Shown here: positions 9,601 through 18,254 of the stretch, piece after piece
Layout of the letters: the number at the start of each line of letters is the position of its first letter
Numbering within the stretch: the first letter of the stretch is position 1
DNA from: Roseiarcus sp037446355
Lineage (GTDB): Bacteria > Pseudomonadota > Alphaproteobacteria > Rhizobiales > Beijerinckiaceae
Direction: 5' to 3'
Assembly (NCBI GenBank): GCA_037446355.1
Contig: JBBIIT010000001.1
Span: forward strand, 62,001-126,000
DNA length: 64,000 bases
Translations under genes and position numbers: made by a program
Notes under the pieces: generated by a model
The model's database searches: none
Told to the model about the DNA's origin: nothing
What the model saw: only the letters and a program-made list of their open reading frames with translations

Positions 9601-10119
9601 TCAGGCGCTCGCCAGCGCGTGCCAGATCTGGGTCTGCGGGTATAGCATCATGCCCGCCGCGGCCAGGGCAATGCCATAGGGAACGCCGGATTTGCGATCA
9701 TGCAGCCGCGCGATCCAGGCGCGCGCGGACAGCCAGACGGGTAAGTCGACCCTTCGCGCGACAAGTAGGGCGAGAGTCAGCATCCCGCCGAATATCGCCG
9801 AGGCGACGCTATAATCATAAAGGCCGCCCCACCCGAGCCAAAGCGCGGTCGCCGCCGCGAGTTTGGCGTCGCCGCCGCCGATCCAGCCCAGGGAGAACAG
9901 GCCGAACGCCAGCACCAAAACGGCCGCTCCGCAGGAAAGACTATAGAGTACCGCCTGCCCCGGAAGGCCAATGGCCAGAGCCACGACAAAGTAACCTACC
10001 GCCAAAGCGACGGTCAGGCGATTGGGAATCGTCATTGTCAGAAGATCCATCGAGGCGGCGAGCGCCATCGCGGCGGGGAAAAAAAGCAAAACCACGGGAT
10101 GGAACAAAGCGGATGTCAT
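9601..10119 (-). CDS. cpaA: CpaA/TadV prepilin peptidase (A24 family)
   Basis: Inner-membrane aspartyl protease that cleaves the Flp prepilin leader. 172 residues from the ATG at 10117-10119 (MTSALFHP); the upstream ATGs at 10152 and 10209 have no better ribosome site and would add a non-hydrophobic start that runs into the flp terminator. Mostly membrane helices. Both catalytic aspartates are visible: one in ASMDLLTMTIPNRL and one in GGGDAKLAAATALW, the usual GxGDxK-type motif. Located directly between flp and cpaB, as in Caulobacter. Confidence 0.93.
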   Translation of the reverse strand: MTSALFHPVVLLFFPAAMALAASMDLLTMTIPNRLTVALAVGYFVVALAIGLPGQAVLYSLSCGAAVLVLAFGLFSLGWIGGGDAKLAAATALWLGWGGLYDYSVASAIFGGMLTLALLVARRVDLPVWLSARAWIARLHDRKSGVPYGIALAAAGMMLYPQTQIWHALASA

Positions 10120-10204
10120 GGGGCGCCTGTGATGAGCGGATTGGCGATTCACCATAGGAATGAAACGTTGATTCGGCGTTACCGCCCTCCGACGCGGCGG
10201 CGAC

Positions 10205-10244
10205 AGCAAAACGCCGCCGGGGCTTTCCCCCCGGCGGCGTTTGC
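10205..10244 (-). terminator. Rho-independent-like terminator after flp
   Basis: A near-perfect hairpin: CAAACGCCGCCGGGG pairs with CCCCGGCGGCGTTTTG around an AAAG-type loop, followed by T residues on the minus strand. It lies about 30 bases after the flp stop. It would end most pilin transcripts and let only some read on into cpaA and the assembly genes, explaining high pilin versus low machinery expression. Confidence 0.75.
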
Positions 10245-10272
10245 CGCATTCGCCCGATTGCGCGGCGAAGGC

Positions 10273-10437
10273 TTACTTCAACGAGCCCGAGACTTCCGAA
10301 AATACCGTGCTGAGCTGAGTGCCGAGGCTGCCGAGGATGGTGACGAGGGCGACGGCGATCAGCGAGGCGATAAGGGCGTATTCGATCGCGGTGGCGCCCG
10401 ATTCATTGCCCGCGAAGGACTTCGTAAACTTTAACAT
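10273..10437 (-). CDS. flp: Flp-family type IVb major pilin
   Basis: Small prepilin of 54 residues, the structural subunit of the Tad pilus. It reads MLKFTKSFAGNESG, then ATAIEYALIASLIAVALV and a short polar tail ending SGSLK. The leader should be cut after Gly14, leaving Glu at +5 and Tyr at +6, the hallmark EY pair of Flp pilins. The hydrophobic helix follows at once. AGGAG lies 8 bases before the ATG. It is the first gene of the cpa/tad locus and is followed by a strong hairpin. Confidence 0.95.
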   Translation of the reverse strand: MLKFTKSFAGNESGATAIEYALIASLIAVALVTILGSLGTQLSTVFSEVSGSLK

Positions 10438-10678
10438 TATGCCGCTCCTGCTTAAGTCGGACCTTGTTCCGTTGGATATATTCGTGGTTCCGGAACTGAG
10501 CAGAAGCTATCGAGGTCGCATTTCGACGAAGTTAAATCAAAGCTGTAAATTTGTGTCCGGCCTGTCGATTCGCGGCCAGGTCAAAGTCAATTCTACGTGA
10601 GTTACGCTACGTAAGACGGCCGTCCCTCGTCCGCCCATATTTTCGGCGAGCAGCGCAACTTGGTTGGCGGACGCACGG
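10438..10678. promoter_or_regulatory. Promoter region of the pilin/tad locus
   Basis: A 241-base non-coding stretch between the flp start and the cfa stop, richer in A/T than its surroundings near flp. It must contain the flp promoter reading left; a loose candidate is TTGATT with GATAGC downstream, but no strong -35/-10 pair stands out. Two copies of CTACGT (10593-10598 and 10607-10612) could be a regulator site. This is inference from position. Confidence 0.4.
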
Positions 10679-11920
10679 TTACGATCTAGCATGGCCGATC
10701 GAGTACAAGCCGACGTCGATCATTCCGGCGCGAAAGCCTGCTTCGCAATAGCTGAGGTAATATTCCCAGAGGCGCCGGAAGGGCGTGTCGAATCCGAGTT
10801 TCTCGATCTGCGGCCAGGCCTCCAGGAAGCGGCGGCGCCACTCTCGCAGCGTCAGCGCGTAACTGTCGCCAAAATTCTCGCTTGCCAACAGTTTCAGGTT
10901 AGCTTTCTCGAGAGTTTCGCGCAGAAAGGTCTTCGACGGCAGGAACCCGCCCGGAAACACGAACCGTTGGATAAAATCGGGGCGCCGGCAATAGGCCTCG
11001 AAATTTTCCTCATGGATCGTAATCGCCTGCAAAACACATAATCCGCCCGGTCGCAGCCGATCGCGGATCGTCTCGAAATATTTGGGAAGAAATCGACGAC
11101 CCACCGCCTCGATCATTTCGATGGAGACGATGCGGTCGAAGGTGCCGCGCACATCCCGATAGTCTTCGAGCTTGAATTCCACTCGATCTTGAAGCTTCTC
11201 CGCCTGCACGAGCGACCTGGCCGCATCGAGTTGCGCGGGCGAAAGCGTGACGCTGGTGATGCGCTCGGCGCCCCGGCCGGCGATCGCGGCGGCGAGCCCG
11301 CCCCAGCCGCTGCCGATTTCCAGTACGGTCGCGCCCTGCGAAATCTCGAGCTTCTCGACGATTCGCGCCAGCTTCTCCCCTTGCGCCTCCTCGAGCGTCA
11401 GGTCTTTTCGCCGATAAATGGCCGAGGAATAGACCATGCGCCGATCCAGCCAATGCCGATAGAATTCATTGCCGAGATCATAGTGCGCCATAATATTGCG
11501 CCGGCTTCCCGCGCGGGTATTGGCGTTGCCGCAATGGGTGAGCCAATTGAGGAACCGAAACGGCAATGTTCCGCTCAGCGCGTCCATCATACTCGACCCG
11601 TTACGCGCGCCGAGTTCGATCAAGGCCTCGACATCGTCGCTGACCCAGTCGCCATCAAAATATCCCGTCGCCAAGCCGATGTCGCCCTGCGTCAGCAAGC
11701 GGCGCAAGCCGCGCCAATTCAGGAATCGGATGGATCCGCGCGGACCAGGCTGCGAGCCGACCCGGTCGAAAGCGCCACCGCCCGGCAACTCGACGCGAAG
11801 CGAGCCGACCGCGATTACCGCCAGCAAACGGCGTAGCGCGAACGCGCCCAGCCGGCCCGAAACACTGTCCCGTCGGACTTCGTCCGAACGCGATTCCGGA
11901 AGCAAGTTTTGCAAAGCCAT
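10679..11920 (-). CDS. cfa: Cyclopropane-fatty-acyl-phospholipid synthase
   Basis: SAM-dependent enzyme that adds a methylene bridge to unsaturated fatty acids in membrane phospholipids. 413 residues from ATG 11918-11920 (MALQNLLPES); the frame is open back to an ATG at 12059-12061 (460 residues), but the extra 47 residues look unlike the family. The N-terminal helical domain is followed by MAHYDLGNEFYRHWLD, the Rossmann SAM motif VLEIGSGWGG, SIEMIEAVG and the C-terminal FIQRFVFPGGFLPS region, all characteristic of Cfa. Stands alone, divergent from the DUF4239 gene. Start uncertain; function firm. Confidence 0.93.
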   Translation of the reverse strand: MALQNLLPESRSDEVRRDSVSGRLGAFALRRLLAVIAVGSLRVELPGGGAFDRVGSQPGPRGSIRFLNWRGLRRLLTQGDIGLATGYFDGDWVSDDVEALIELGARNGSSMMDALSGTLPFRFLNWLTHCGNANTRAGSRRNIMAHYDLGNEFYRHWLDRRMVYSSAIYRRKDLTLEEAQGEKLARIVEKLEISQGATVLEIGSGWGGLAAAIAGRGAERITSVTLSPAQLDAARSLVQAEKLQDRVEFKLEDYRDVRGTFDRIVSIEMIEAVGRRFLPKYFETIRDRLRPGGLCVLQAITIHEENFEAYCRRPDFIQRFVFPGGFLPSKTFLRETLEKANLKLLASENFGDSYALTLREWRRRFLEAWPQIEKLGFDTPFRRLWEYYLSYCEAGFRAGMIDVGLYSIGHARS

Positions 11921-12126
11921 GCGAAGACCCCGCTCACTGCCGTCGAAGCGGTCCAACGCGCGCCCGCGGCGGCCGCTCTGCTTAAAACCAAGTCTGACGT
12001 AGGAAATAGCTACGCGCAAGCCTTCCATGCCAGGCGTCCGCTTGATCCCGGCAAGGCGCATCTCTAAGAGTTTTCCGTTCGAGCGACGCTAAAATCCGCG
12101 AGCGGTTTCGATCCAGGGAGGCGACA

Positions 12127-12882
12127 ATGGTGTCCGTTTTCGTCACGACCGCCGCCGCCGCCGCTATTTTTGCGTCTGGCGTCCTGGGATTGACGCTACA
12201 GAAGGCGCTCCCCGAGGCGCATACTTCCGACCGATCGCGCGATATCATCGGCGGCGTCGTCGGATTGCTGACGCTGCTGCTGGCCCTTGTGCTCGGACTT
12301 CTGATCTGGACGGCCTACGGCGTTACGACAACGCAGCGCAACGAACTGCAGCTGCTCGCCGTTCGCGCGCTCGAAGCCGATCTCGAACTCAAGCAATACG
12401 GCCCTGACGCGGCGCCGGGACGCGACATGTTGCGCACGGAAATCGTTTGGGCGCACGAACAGTTCTGGGGCGAAGCCGAGGCCAAAGCGCAAGCCTACGA
12501 AACCTCTTACCGCAACATGAGCGCCATGAGCGACTTCCTGAGCGGACTGCGCCCGACGACCGATAAGCAACGGCAGTTGCTGAGCGCCGCCTCCCAGCAT
12601 TACGGCGCGATCGGCGAAACGCGGCTGCAAATGTCGCTGCAACTGATCGATGCGATCAGCTGGCCGCTCATTGTCACGGTGATTTCGTGGTCGTGTCTGT
12701 TGTTCAGCGGTTACGGACTTCTGTCGCGTGGGAATGCTACGACGCTCGTCGTTCTTGCGCTCGGCGCCGCGTCGGTGGCCAGCGCGATCTTCCTTATTCT
12801 TGAACTCAGTCAGCCCTACACCAGTCTGATACGGCTCTCGCCCACCGGCCTCGAGCAGGTTATCGTCGATCTCGACAAATGA
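12127..12882 (+). CDS. DUF4239-family (bestrophin-like) membrane protein
   Basis: 251 residues. Two membrane segments at the N-terminus (about 2-22 and 42-63), a polar helical middle of about 110 residues containing the conserved-looking RNELQLLAVRALEADLELKQYG, and two C-terminal membrane segments (about 178-200 and 206-226). The helix-polar-helix layout matches DUF4239, whose members are described as bestrophin-homologue-like with no settled function. AGGGAGG lies shortly before the ATG. Divergent from cfa; followed 40 bases later by an exported protein. Confidence 0.75.
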   Translation: MVSVFVTTAAAAAIFASGVLGLTLQKALPEAHTSDRSRDIIGGVVGLLTLLLALVLGLLIWTAYGVTTTQRNELQLLAVRALEADLELKQYGPDAAPGRDMLRTEIVWAHEQFWGEAEAKAQAYETSYRNMSAMSDFLSGLRPTTDKQRQLLSAASQHYGAIGETRLQMSLQLIDAISWPLIVTVISWSCLLFSGYGLLSRGNATTLVVLALGAASVASAIFLILELSQPYTSLIRLSPTGLEQVIVDLDK

Positions 12883-12922
12883 CGATCGAGAATGTTCGGC
12901 GTTCGAAAAATGGGGTAACTCC

Positions 12923-13537
12923 TTGATCCGACACTCGGCGCGACGCGCGTTCAATGCGGCTGCGACTATCCTTGCCCTGACCGCGACCGCCGCTCTGGCT
13001 GCGGCGGCTGCGACCTTGGAGATCGCCATGACGTTGTCGGCGCAGGCGCAGAACGTTTCGGCTTTCGCTTCGCGCGACGAGGCGCAGGCCTATCTCGCGC
13101 GAGCGTTGCCGCGCGCCACTGCCGCCAATCCGAAATTCGTCACCAAGCCCGACAACGTCGAAACCGTTTGGCGGACCCAATCGATCGTTTTCACCGATTC
13201 GTCCGCCGGGGGCATACAGGTTGCGATGGACGAGAGCTTCACCGAGACGCGCGGCGGGATCGCAAACCCGGGGACGCATCGGGCCGTGTTTTCGCTTGCG
13301 CAAGTGCGTGTTTCCCCCCACGTCTACCCGGCGGACGTAACGCCGGACGGCGAAAAGGCGCTCGGGATAATATTCACCTGTGAAGCGGGCAAATGCATTC
13401 AGGCAGTTTGGAACGGCGCGGAGTCGACGGCGGACGCAACCGACATCTCCATCCAGAACGACGATGAGCGCGCCCGAATTCTCGCCGCGTTCGAATATCT
13501 CAAATCGCTGAGCGGGGCGCCCAAGGCGCCGATCTGA
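12923..13537 (+). CDS. Exported protein of unknown function
   Basis: 204 residues from a TTG start preceded by GGGG. The N-terminus is basic (MIRHSARR) then strongly Ala-rich and hydrophobic, ending in SAQAQ, a plausible signal peptide with cleavage after AQA near residue 42. The mature part has no motif I recognise. Two Cys lie close together (TCEAGKC), suggesting a disulfide in the periplasm. It sits between a DUF4239 gene and a methyltransferase on the same strand, with gaps of about 40 bases either side, so it may be co-transcribed. Confidence 0.6.
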   Translation: MIRHSARRAFNAAATILALTATAALAAAAATLEIAMTLSAQAQNVSAFASRDEAQAYLARALPRATAANPKFVTKPDNVETVWRTQSIVFTDSSAGGIQVAMDESFTETRGGIANPGTHRAVFSLAQVRVSPHVYPADVTPDGEKALGIIFTCEAGKCIQAVWNGAESTADATDISIQNDDERARILAAFEYLKSLSGAPKAPI

Positions 13538-13575
13538 CCGCGAAACTTCGCCGACCCCTCCCAAGAGCGAGACGT

Positions 13576-14307
13576 ATGGAAAATCACGGCCGCAAACTCC
13601 TCCCTGGCAGGCCGATTCCGGCTTCCGAGGTTCCCGACTATGCGGTCGACCGCACCGTCGGAGCAGAGGTGCTTTCGGCTCACTTCCTCGATCGCCTGAA
13701 GACGCTCAACGGGCTTGTCGCCGAATCGGGCGAGGTTCTCGAAGGCTGCGTTTTCTATTGGGATCGCGATCCCAATTTCCGCGTCAATCCGCCCGATCCC
13801 AGCCTCGCGCCGGCGCGTCGCAATGTCTGGCGCGCGACGCGATTCAAACACAGCCTGCTTGAGGTCGGCGTCAACGCCGGACACAGCGCATTGCTGTGCC
13901 TTTCCGCCAATGAACGTCTCGAATATCATGGCGTCGATATCGGAGTTCACAAATACACCGAGCCTTGCATCCGCTATCTCCAGCGCGAATTCCCGGGCCG
14001 GGTTCATTTTCACCCGGGCGATTCGCGCGAGGTTCTGCCCTATTTGGCGACACATAGGCCCGATCTCGACTTCGATATCTTCCATGTCGACGGGGGCCAC
14101 ACCGACATGCTGTGCCGCGCCGACGTCTCCAACTGCATTCGCCTCGCGGGCGGTAGGAGGGGCAAGCATCTGTTGCTCGACGACATCAACGCGAGCTGGA
14201 TTTTCGATGTCTATTGCGAATTCGTCTCGCTCGGACATCTGGCCACGGAAACGCTGTTCGCCGATTGGGAAGACGTCGATCGCAACGTGCTGGCGCGCAT
14301 CTCGTGA
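13576..14307 (+). CDS. Class I SAM-dependent methyltransferase (Methyltransf_24-like)
   Basis: 243 residues. The SAM-binding start of the Rossmann fold is visible as SLLEVGVNAGHSALLCL (about residues 95-111), followed by the acidic YHGVDIG strand. The later FHVDGGHTDMLCRADV and LLLDDI match the DGxH and DD motifs of Methyltransf_24-type enzymes, often found with glycan and natural-product genes. Substrate unknown. Its TGA overlaps the GTG start of the next gene (GTGA at 14304-14307), so the two are translationally coupled. Confidence 0.72.
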   Translation: MENHGRKLLPGRPIPASEVPDYAVDRTVGAEVLSAHFLDRLKTLNGLVAESGEVLEGCVFYWDRDPNFRVNPPDPSLAPARRNVWRATRFKHSLLEVGVNAGHSALLCLSANERLEYHGVDIGVHKYTEPCIRYLQREFPGRVHFHPGDSREVLPYLATHRPDLDFDIFHVDGGHTDMLCRADVSNCIRLAGGRRGKHLLLDDINASWIFDVYCEFVSLGHLATETLFADWEDVDRNVLARIS

Positions 14308-15119
14308 CCGAATTCGCAACTTTCTGGAACGGCCCGCTGCACGCGACCGCCTATAGCTGCCTGGCCTCCTTTCCCGCTCACGGCGCGTCGCTGCGCCTTT
14401 ACAGTTACGATCTCCATGTCGACGCGCCCAACGGCGTCGAGGTCGCCGACGCGCGTGAAATCTGTCCCGATGAAACGCTGACGCATCGCTACCTCGCCGG
14501 CGGCCGGCCTTCGCTGGCGACCTTTTCCGATCGTTTTCGTTACAGCCTACTTGGCTTGGTCGATTGCTGCTGGGTGGACGCGGACATGATCTGCCTTAAG
14601 CCTCCCCATCTGGCGGCCGAGACGATCGTGCTGGGCTTGCAACCCGAGGCGAACGGCAAGGCGCTCGTCAACAACGCGGTGATGAAGCTGCCGGCGGACG
14701 ATCCGGTACTGAAGGAAATGAGGGAGCAGGCGGAGGCCGCGGTCGACCGCGACCTTTCCTGGGGCGCGATCGGTCCGTTCCTGCTGACGGAAGTCGCCGA
14801 ACGGCACGGCCATTATCGGCTCGCCCGCCCGCCCTACGAGTTCTATCCCATCGGCCCCGACGAATTCTGGCGGTTGCTGCTGCCCAGATACCGCGACGAG
14901 GTTGCGGCGACGACGACGGGAGCGACGATGCTGCATCTTTGGAGCGAACTTTGGCGCCGGTGCGGGTTGGATTTTTCGGCGGCGCCGCCGAAAGGCGCCT
15001 ATCTCCACGACCTCTTCGTCCAACTGCGCACGCTCGACCGGTTTCAACGCGTTTATACCGTGCCGGAACTGAGCGAACGGCTCGGGGACTGGATTTCGCC
15101 CGCGAAGGGGCCGAGTTGA
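14304..15119 (+). CDS. DXD glycosyltransferase, GT32/OCH1-like
   Basis: 271 residues from a GTG that overlaps the previous stop; an earlier ATG at 14214 would overlap the upstream gene by 94 bases and is rejected. The N-terminus (TFWNGPLHATAYSCLASF, then HGASLRLYSYD) resembles the sugar-binding DXD/GT32 class, and the metal-binding DXD is DADMICLKP. These enzymes move a sugar from a nucleotide donor to a glycan or lipid acceptor. The stop overlaps the next gene (TGATG at 15117-15121). Located in a methyltransferase-glycosyltransferase-methyltransferase run. Family call good, substrate unknown. Confidence 0.72.
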   Translation: MTEFATFWNGPLHATAYSCLASFPAHGASLRLYSYDLHVDAPNGVEVADAREICPDETLTHRYLAGGRPSLATFSDRFRYSLLGLVDCCWVDADMICLKPPHLAAETIVLGLQPEANGKALVNNAVMKLPADDPVLKEMREQAEAAVDRDLSWGAIGPFLLTEVAERHGHYRLARPPYEFYPIGPDEFWRLLLPRYRDEVAATTTGATMLHLWSELWRRCGLDFSAAPPKGAYLHDLFVQLRTLDRFQRVYTVPELSERLGDWISPAKGPS

Positions 15120-15805
15120 TGAGGGACCGCAAGACGCGGCCTGCGACAAGTCAGGCGCCCGGCAAGACCGATCTCAGGAGCGTGTTCACGGCGATCGCCG
15201 ACGCGAACAAATGGGGCAGCCGGGAAAGCGTGAGCGGCGAAGGCTCGACGATGGCCTACACCTACAATCTGCGTCACGAACTGCCTCGTTTCATCGACGA
15301 ATTCGGCGTCCGTTCGATGTTCGACGCGCCCTGCGGCGACTTCAACTGGATGAAGGCGGTCGATTTCCCTGCCGGCTTTCACTACGTCGGGGGCGAGATC
15401 GTGCCTTCACTGGTCCTCGCCAACAGGCGCGATCACGCGACGGCGAACCGCGAATTCATCGAGTTCGATATCGCGGCGGACAAGTTTCCGAAATGCGATC
15501 TGTGGTTTTGTCGCGACTGCCTGTTCCATTTGCCGTACAAATCGATATTCGCGGCGATCGCGGGCTTTCTCGGCGCGGATATACCTCTACTGATGACGAC
15601 CACCCATATAAACGCTACGCGCTTCCGCAATAAGGACATCGAAGGCGGAGATTATCGTCAAATCGACCTGTTCGGCGCGCCCTTCCATTTCCCCCGAGAG
15701 GTCCGTTACCGGATACCCGACTATGTATTTCCGTTCCCGCAGCGCGAAATGTGCGTCTGGTCGAAGGACCAGGTCGCTTTTGCATTGCGACGAAGCGCGC
15801 GGTGA
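15119..15805 (+). CDS. Class I SAM-dependent methyltransferase
   Basis: 228 residues from an ATG overlapping the previous stop. SAM motif I reads SMFDAPCGDFNWMKAV, an acidic-Cys-Gly-Asp form seen in methyltransferases of surface-glycan loci. WFCRDCLFHLPYKSI matches the motif IV/post-I region. The frame is open upstream to 14939 but that part lies inside the glycosyltransferase. An MFS exporter starts 18 bases downstream. Probably modifies the product of the upstream glycosyltransferase; this is inference from the overlaps. Confidence 0.72.
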   Translation: MRDRKTRPATSQAPGKTDLRSVFTAIADANKWGSRESVSGEGSTMAYTYNLRHELPRFIDEFGVRSMFDAPCGDFNWMKAVDFPAGFHYVGGEIVPSLVLANRRDHATANREFIEFDIAADKFPKCDLWFCRDCLFHLPYKSIFAAIAGFLGADIPLLMTTTHINATRFRNKDIEGGDYRQIDLFGAPFHFPREVRYRIPDYVFPFPQREMCVWSKDQVAFALRRSAR

Positions 15806-15823
15806 CGATCGAGGGAGCTCGGC

Positions 15824-17494
15824 TTGAGCGTCCAATCTAGCGCGGACGGCTACGACGCGGATCGCGCGCCAAATGGATGGGGCGCCTTCAGTCACGCCGC
15901 TTTCACGGTCATCTGGACCGCGAGCATGATTTCGAATGTCGGCATCGCGATGTTCGACACCGCCTCCGGTTGGTTCATGACCAATCTCAGCGGCGAACCG
16001 ATGCAAGTGTCTTTGGTACAGGTGGCCACCTGCCTGCCGCTGTTCTTATTCACGATACCCGCTGGCGCGCTTACCGACATTGTCGATTCGCGGCGCCTGC
16101 TTATCGGGGTCAACGTGGGCGTCGCCTTTGTCGCCGCTTCGTTTGCGCTCGCGGTTTCGCTCGATTGGGCGACGCCGAACATTCTGTTGCTGACGACATT
16201 CCTGCTTGGCGTCGGCGGCGCGCTCGCTGCCCCGGGGTGGGTCTCGATCGCGCCTTTGCTGGTGCCGCGGCGCGATCTCGATCGGGCGGTGTCCGCCAAT
16301 ACCGTGGGGTACAACATGAGCCGCGCGATCGGTCCGGCGGTCGGCGGCCTCATCATCGCCGCCGCAGGGATCGCGGCGCCATTCTGGTTTTACGCGGCGA
16401 GCAATCTCGTTGTCCTCGCTGCGCTGCTGTGGTGGCGCCAGCCTCGTCGCGCTTCGGACGGCCTGCCGAGCGAACGGCTGGCGAGCGCGGTGCTGACCGG
16501 ACTTCGCCACGCCCGCAATAACGCGCATCTGCATTCAACCTTGGTGCGCACGGTCGCGTTCTTCCCTTTCGCCAGCGCCTATTGGGCGCTGCTGCCGCTT
16601 GTGGCTCGTCGGCAGATGACGCAGGGGCCGGAATTCTACGGGTTGCTGCTAGGGGCGATCGGCGTCGGCGCGATCGGCGGCTCGCTGCTGCTGAACCTGT
16701 CGAAGCGCAATCTCGGACCCGATGGCACGGTCGCCGTTTCGACGCTCGCTACGGCGGTCGCGCTTGCGCTGCTCGGATGGACCAAGCTGGCGGTAGTCGC
16801 GCTCGGCGCCTGCCTGCTCGCCGGCGCCGCTTGGACGCTAATTCTCTCCACGCTTTACGTTTCGGCTCAAGTCGCTCTGCCCGATTGGGTGCGCGGGCGC
16901 GGTCTGGCGATTTTCTTGACCGCGATCTTCGGCGCTTCGACCGTCGGCAGCGCCGCCTGGGGGCATATCGCCGGACAACAGGGCTTAACGACCGCGCATT
17001 ATCTCGCGGCGGCGGGCGCCCTTCTCTTCATTCCGATCACTTGGGGATCGCGACTGCAGACCGGGCTAGGGGTCGATTTGGCGCCGTCGCTACATTGGCG
17101 CCAGCCCAATGTGGTTCTCGACATTCAGTTGCGTCAGGGTCCCGTGCTGGTGACGATCGAATATCAGGTCGATCGCATCAACCAAAGCGCGTTCTTAACC
17201 GCCATCGAAGAGGTGGGACGTGAGCGTAAGCGCGACGGCGCCTACGCCTGGGGCGTCTTTGAACACCTCGGCGCCGAAGGCAAATTTGTCGAGACTTTTC
17301 TTATCGAGTCTTGGCTTGAACTGATGCGGCAGCACGAACGCGTGACCAATGCGGACATGATTCTCGAAAAGAACGTGGGCAAGCTGCTCGTCGCCTCGCC
17401 AAGCGTCGAGCACATGATCGCGCCCAAACGCATTCGCAGTCGAGCGAGGTCCATCCCGGAAAAGGTTCGAGACGAGGGTAAAGCGAACCCGTAG
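15824..17494 (+). CDS. MFS exporter of the MFS_3 (enterobactin-exporter-like) family
   Basis: 556 residues from a TTG preceded by GAGGGAG. About 12 membrane helices occupy residues 20-415; the MFS loop motif is GALTDIVDSRRLL. A soluble C-terminal extension of about 130 residues follows (PVLVTIEYQVD, FVETFLIESWLELMRQHERVTNAD), as in other long MFS_3 proteins. Exports a small molecule by proton antiport. It sits 18 bases after three overlapping tailoring genes, so it is the likely exporter of their product. Paralogous to the protein at 19166-20818. Confidence 0.85.
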   Translation: MSVQSSADGYDADRAPNGWGAFSHAAFTVIWTASMISNVGIAMFDTASGWFMTNLSGEPMQVSLVQVATCLPLFLFTIPAGALTDIVDSRRLLIGVNVGVAFVAASFALAVSLDWATPNILLLTTFLLGVGGALAAPGWVSIAPLLVPRRDLDRAVSANTVGYNMSRAIGPAVGGLIIAAAGIAAPFWFYAASNLVVLAALLWWRQPRRASDGLPSERLASAVLTGLRHARNNAHLHSTLVRTVAFFPFASAYWALLPLVARRQMTQGPEFYGLLLGAIGVGAIGGSLLLNLSKRNLGPDGTVAVSTLATAVALALLGWTKLAVVALGACLLAGAAWTLILSTLYVSAQVALPDWVRGRGLAIFLTAIFGASTVGSAAWGHIAGQQGLTTAHYLAAAGALLFIPITWGSRLQTGLGVDLAPSLHWRQPNVVLDIQLRQGPVLVTIEYQVDRINQSAFLTAIEEVGRERKRDGAYAWGVFEHLGAEGKFVETFLIESWLELMRQHERVTNADMILEKNVGKLLVASPSVEHMIAPKRIRSRARSIPEKVRDEGKANP

Positions 17495-17501
17495 GCCGGA
17501 A

Positions 17502-18254
17502 TTAGCCGCGGCGATGCCGGGCGCCGACGATCGCGCGCCAGAATCCGTCGCCGACCAACTCAAGCCCAACGATGCGAAAATTCAGATCGACGCCGTCGAG
17601 CACTTCATAGGCCGTGTTGCTGCAGACCGAGAATACCGTCTCGCCCTCGCGGCCGAGAAAGACGCCGACCTTCATCAGGAAGCGGCGCAAAATTCTCCCG
17701 CCGGGATCGCATAAATTGGCGCGTTCGAGATCGTCGTCCGGCTCTTTGTCGATCAGCGGAACGTTGAACACGATCAGATCGAAATTCCGCTCGGCGACAT
17801 TCTCGAACAGATCGGATTTGACAACGTCGATCGGAATTTTGTTCAGATTGGCGTTGTTGACGAGCGAGTCGATCGCTTCATCGCTGATGTCTGTCGCCAC
17901 GACATGCGACTTCCAGCGCGCGGCGACGAACAGCGAAATCGCGCCGCATCCCGCGCCAATCTCCAGCGTCCGCGGGATCGCCGGCTTGTGCAGCGCCATG
18001 ATGTTGCGAATAAACAGCAGTGAACTGGAATCCGGGGTCGGATGGTAGACGCCTGCGGGCGCGTCGATCATCAAGCCGTCGACAATGAACCGCGCCGGCT
18101 TGCGTTGCTCCTCGACGTGCTGCCGGTGTCCGGCCGAAATGTCGATGAAGGCGGTCGAAACCAACTCGCTGAGCCCAAGGCGCTGCAACACGCGCCGACG
18201 CGCGGCCTGCTTATCCGAGACAAGAATCGCCAGTCCGTCTTCTCGCGCCAACAT
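17502..18254 (-). CDS. HemK-like class I methyltransferase with altered catalytic motif
   Basis: 250 residues. An N-terminal domain of about 80 residues leads to a small-methyltransferase Rossmann domain: TLEIGAGCGAISLFVA (motif I, about 98-113), VVATDISDEAI, and DLIVFNVPLID where N5-glutamine and adenine/guanine N-methyltransferases have NPPY. The motif is NVPL here, so the substrate may differ from PrmC/RsmC-type enzymes. A downstream SVCSNTAYEV strand completes the fold. It converges on the MFS gene with only 7 bases between stops. Confidence 0.72.
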   Translation of the reverse strand: MLAREDGLAILVSDKQAARRRVLQRLGLSELVSTAFIDISAGHRQHVEEQRKPARFIVDGLMIDAPAGVYHPTPDSSSLLFIRNIMALHKPAIPRTLEIGAGCGAISLFVAARWKSHVVATDISDEAIDSLVNNANLNKIPIDVVKSDLFENVAERNFDLIVFNVPLIDKEPDDDLERANLCDPGGRILRRFLMKVGVFLGREGETVFSVCSNTAYEVLDGVDLNFRIVGLELVGDGFWRAIVGARHRRG

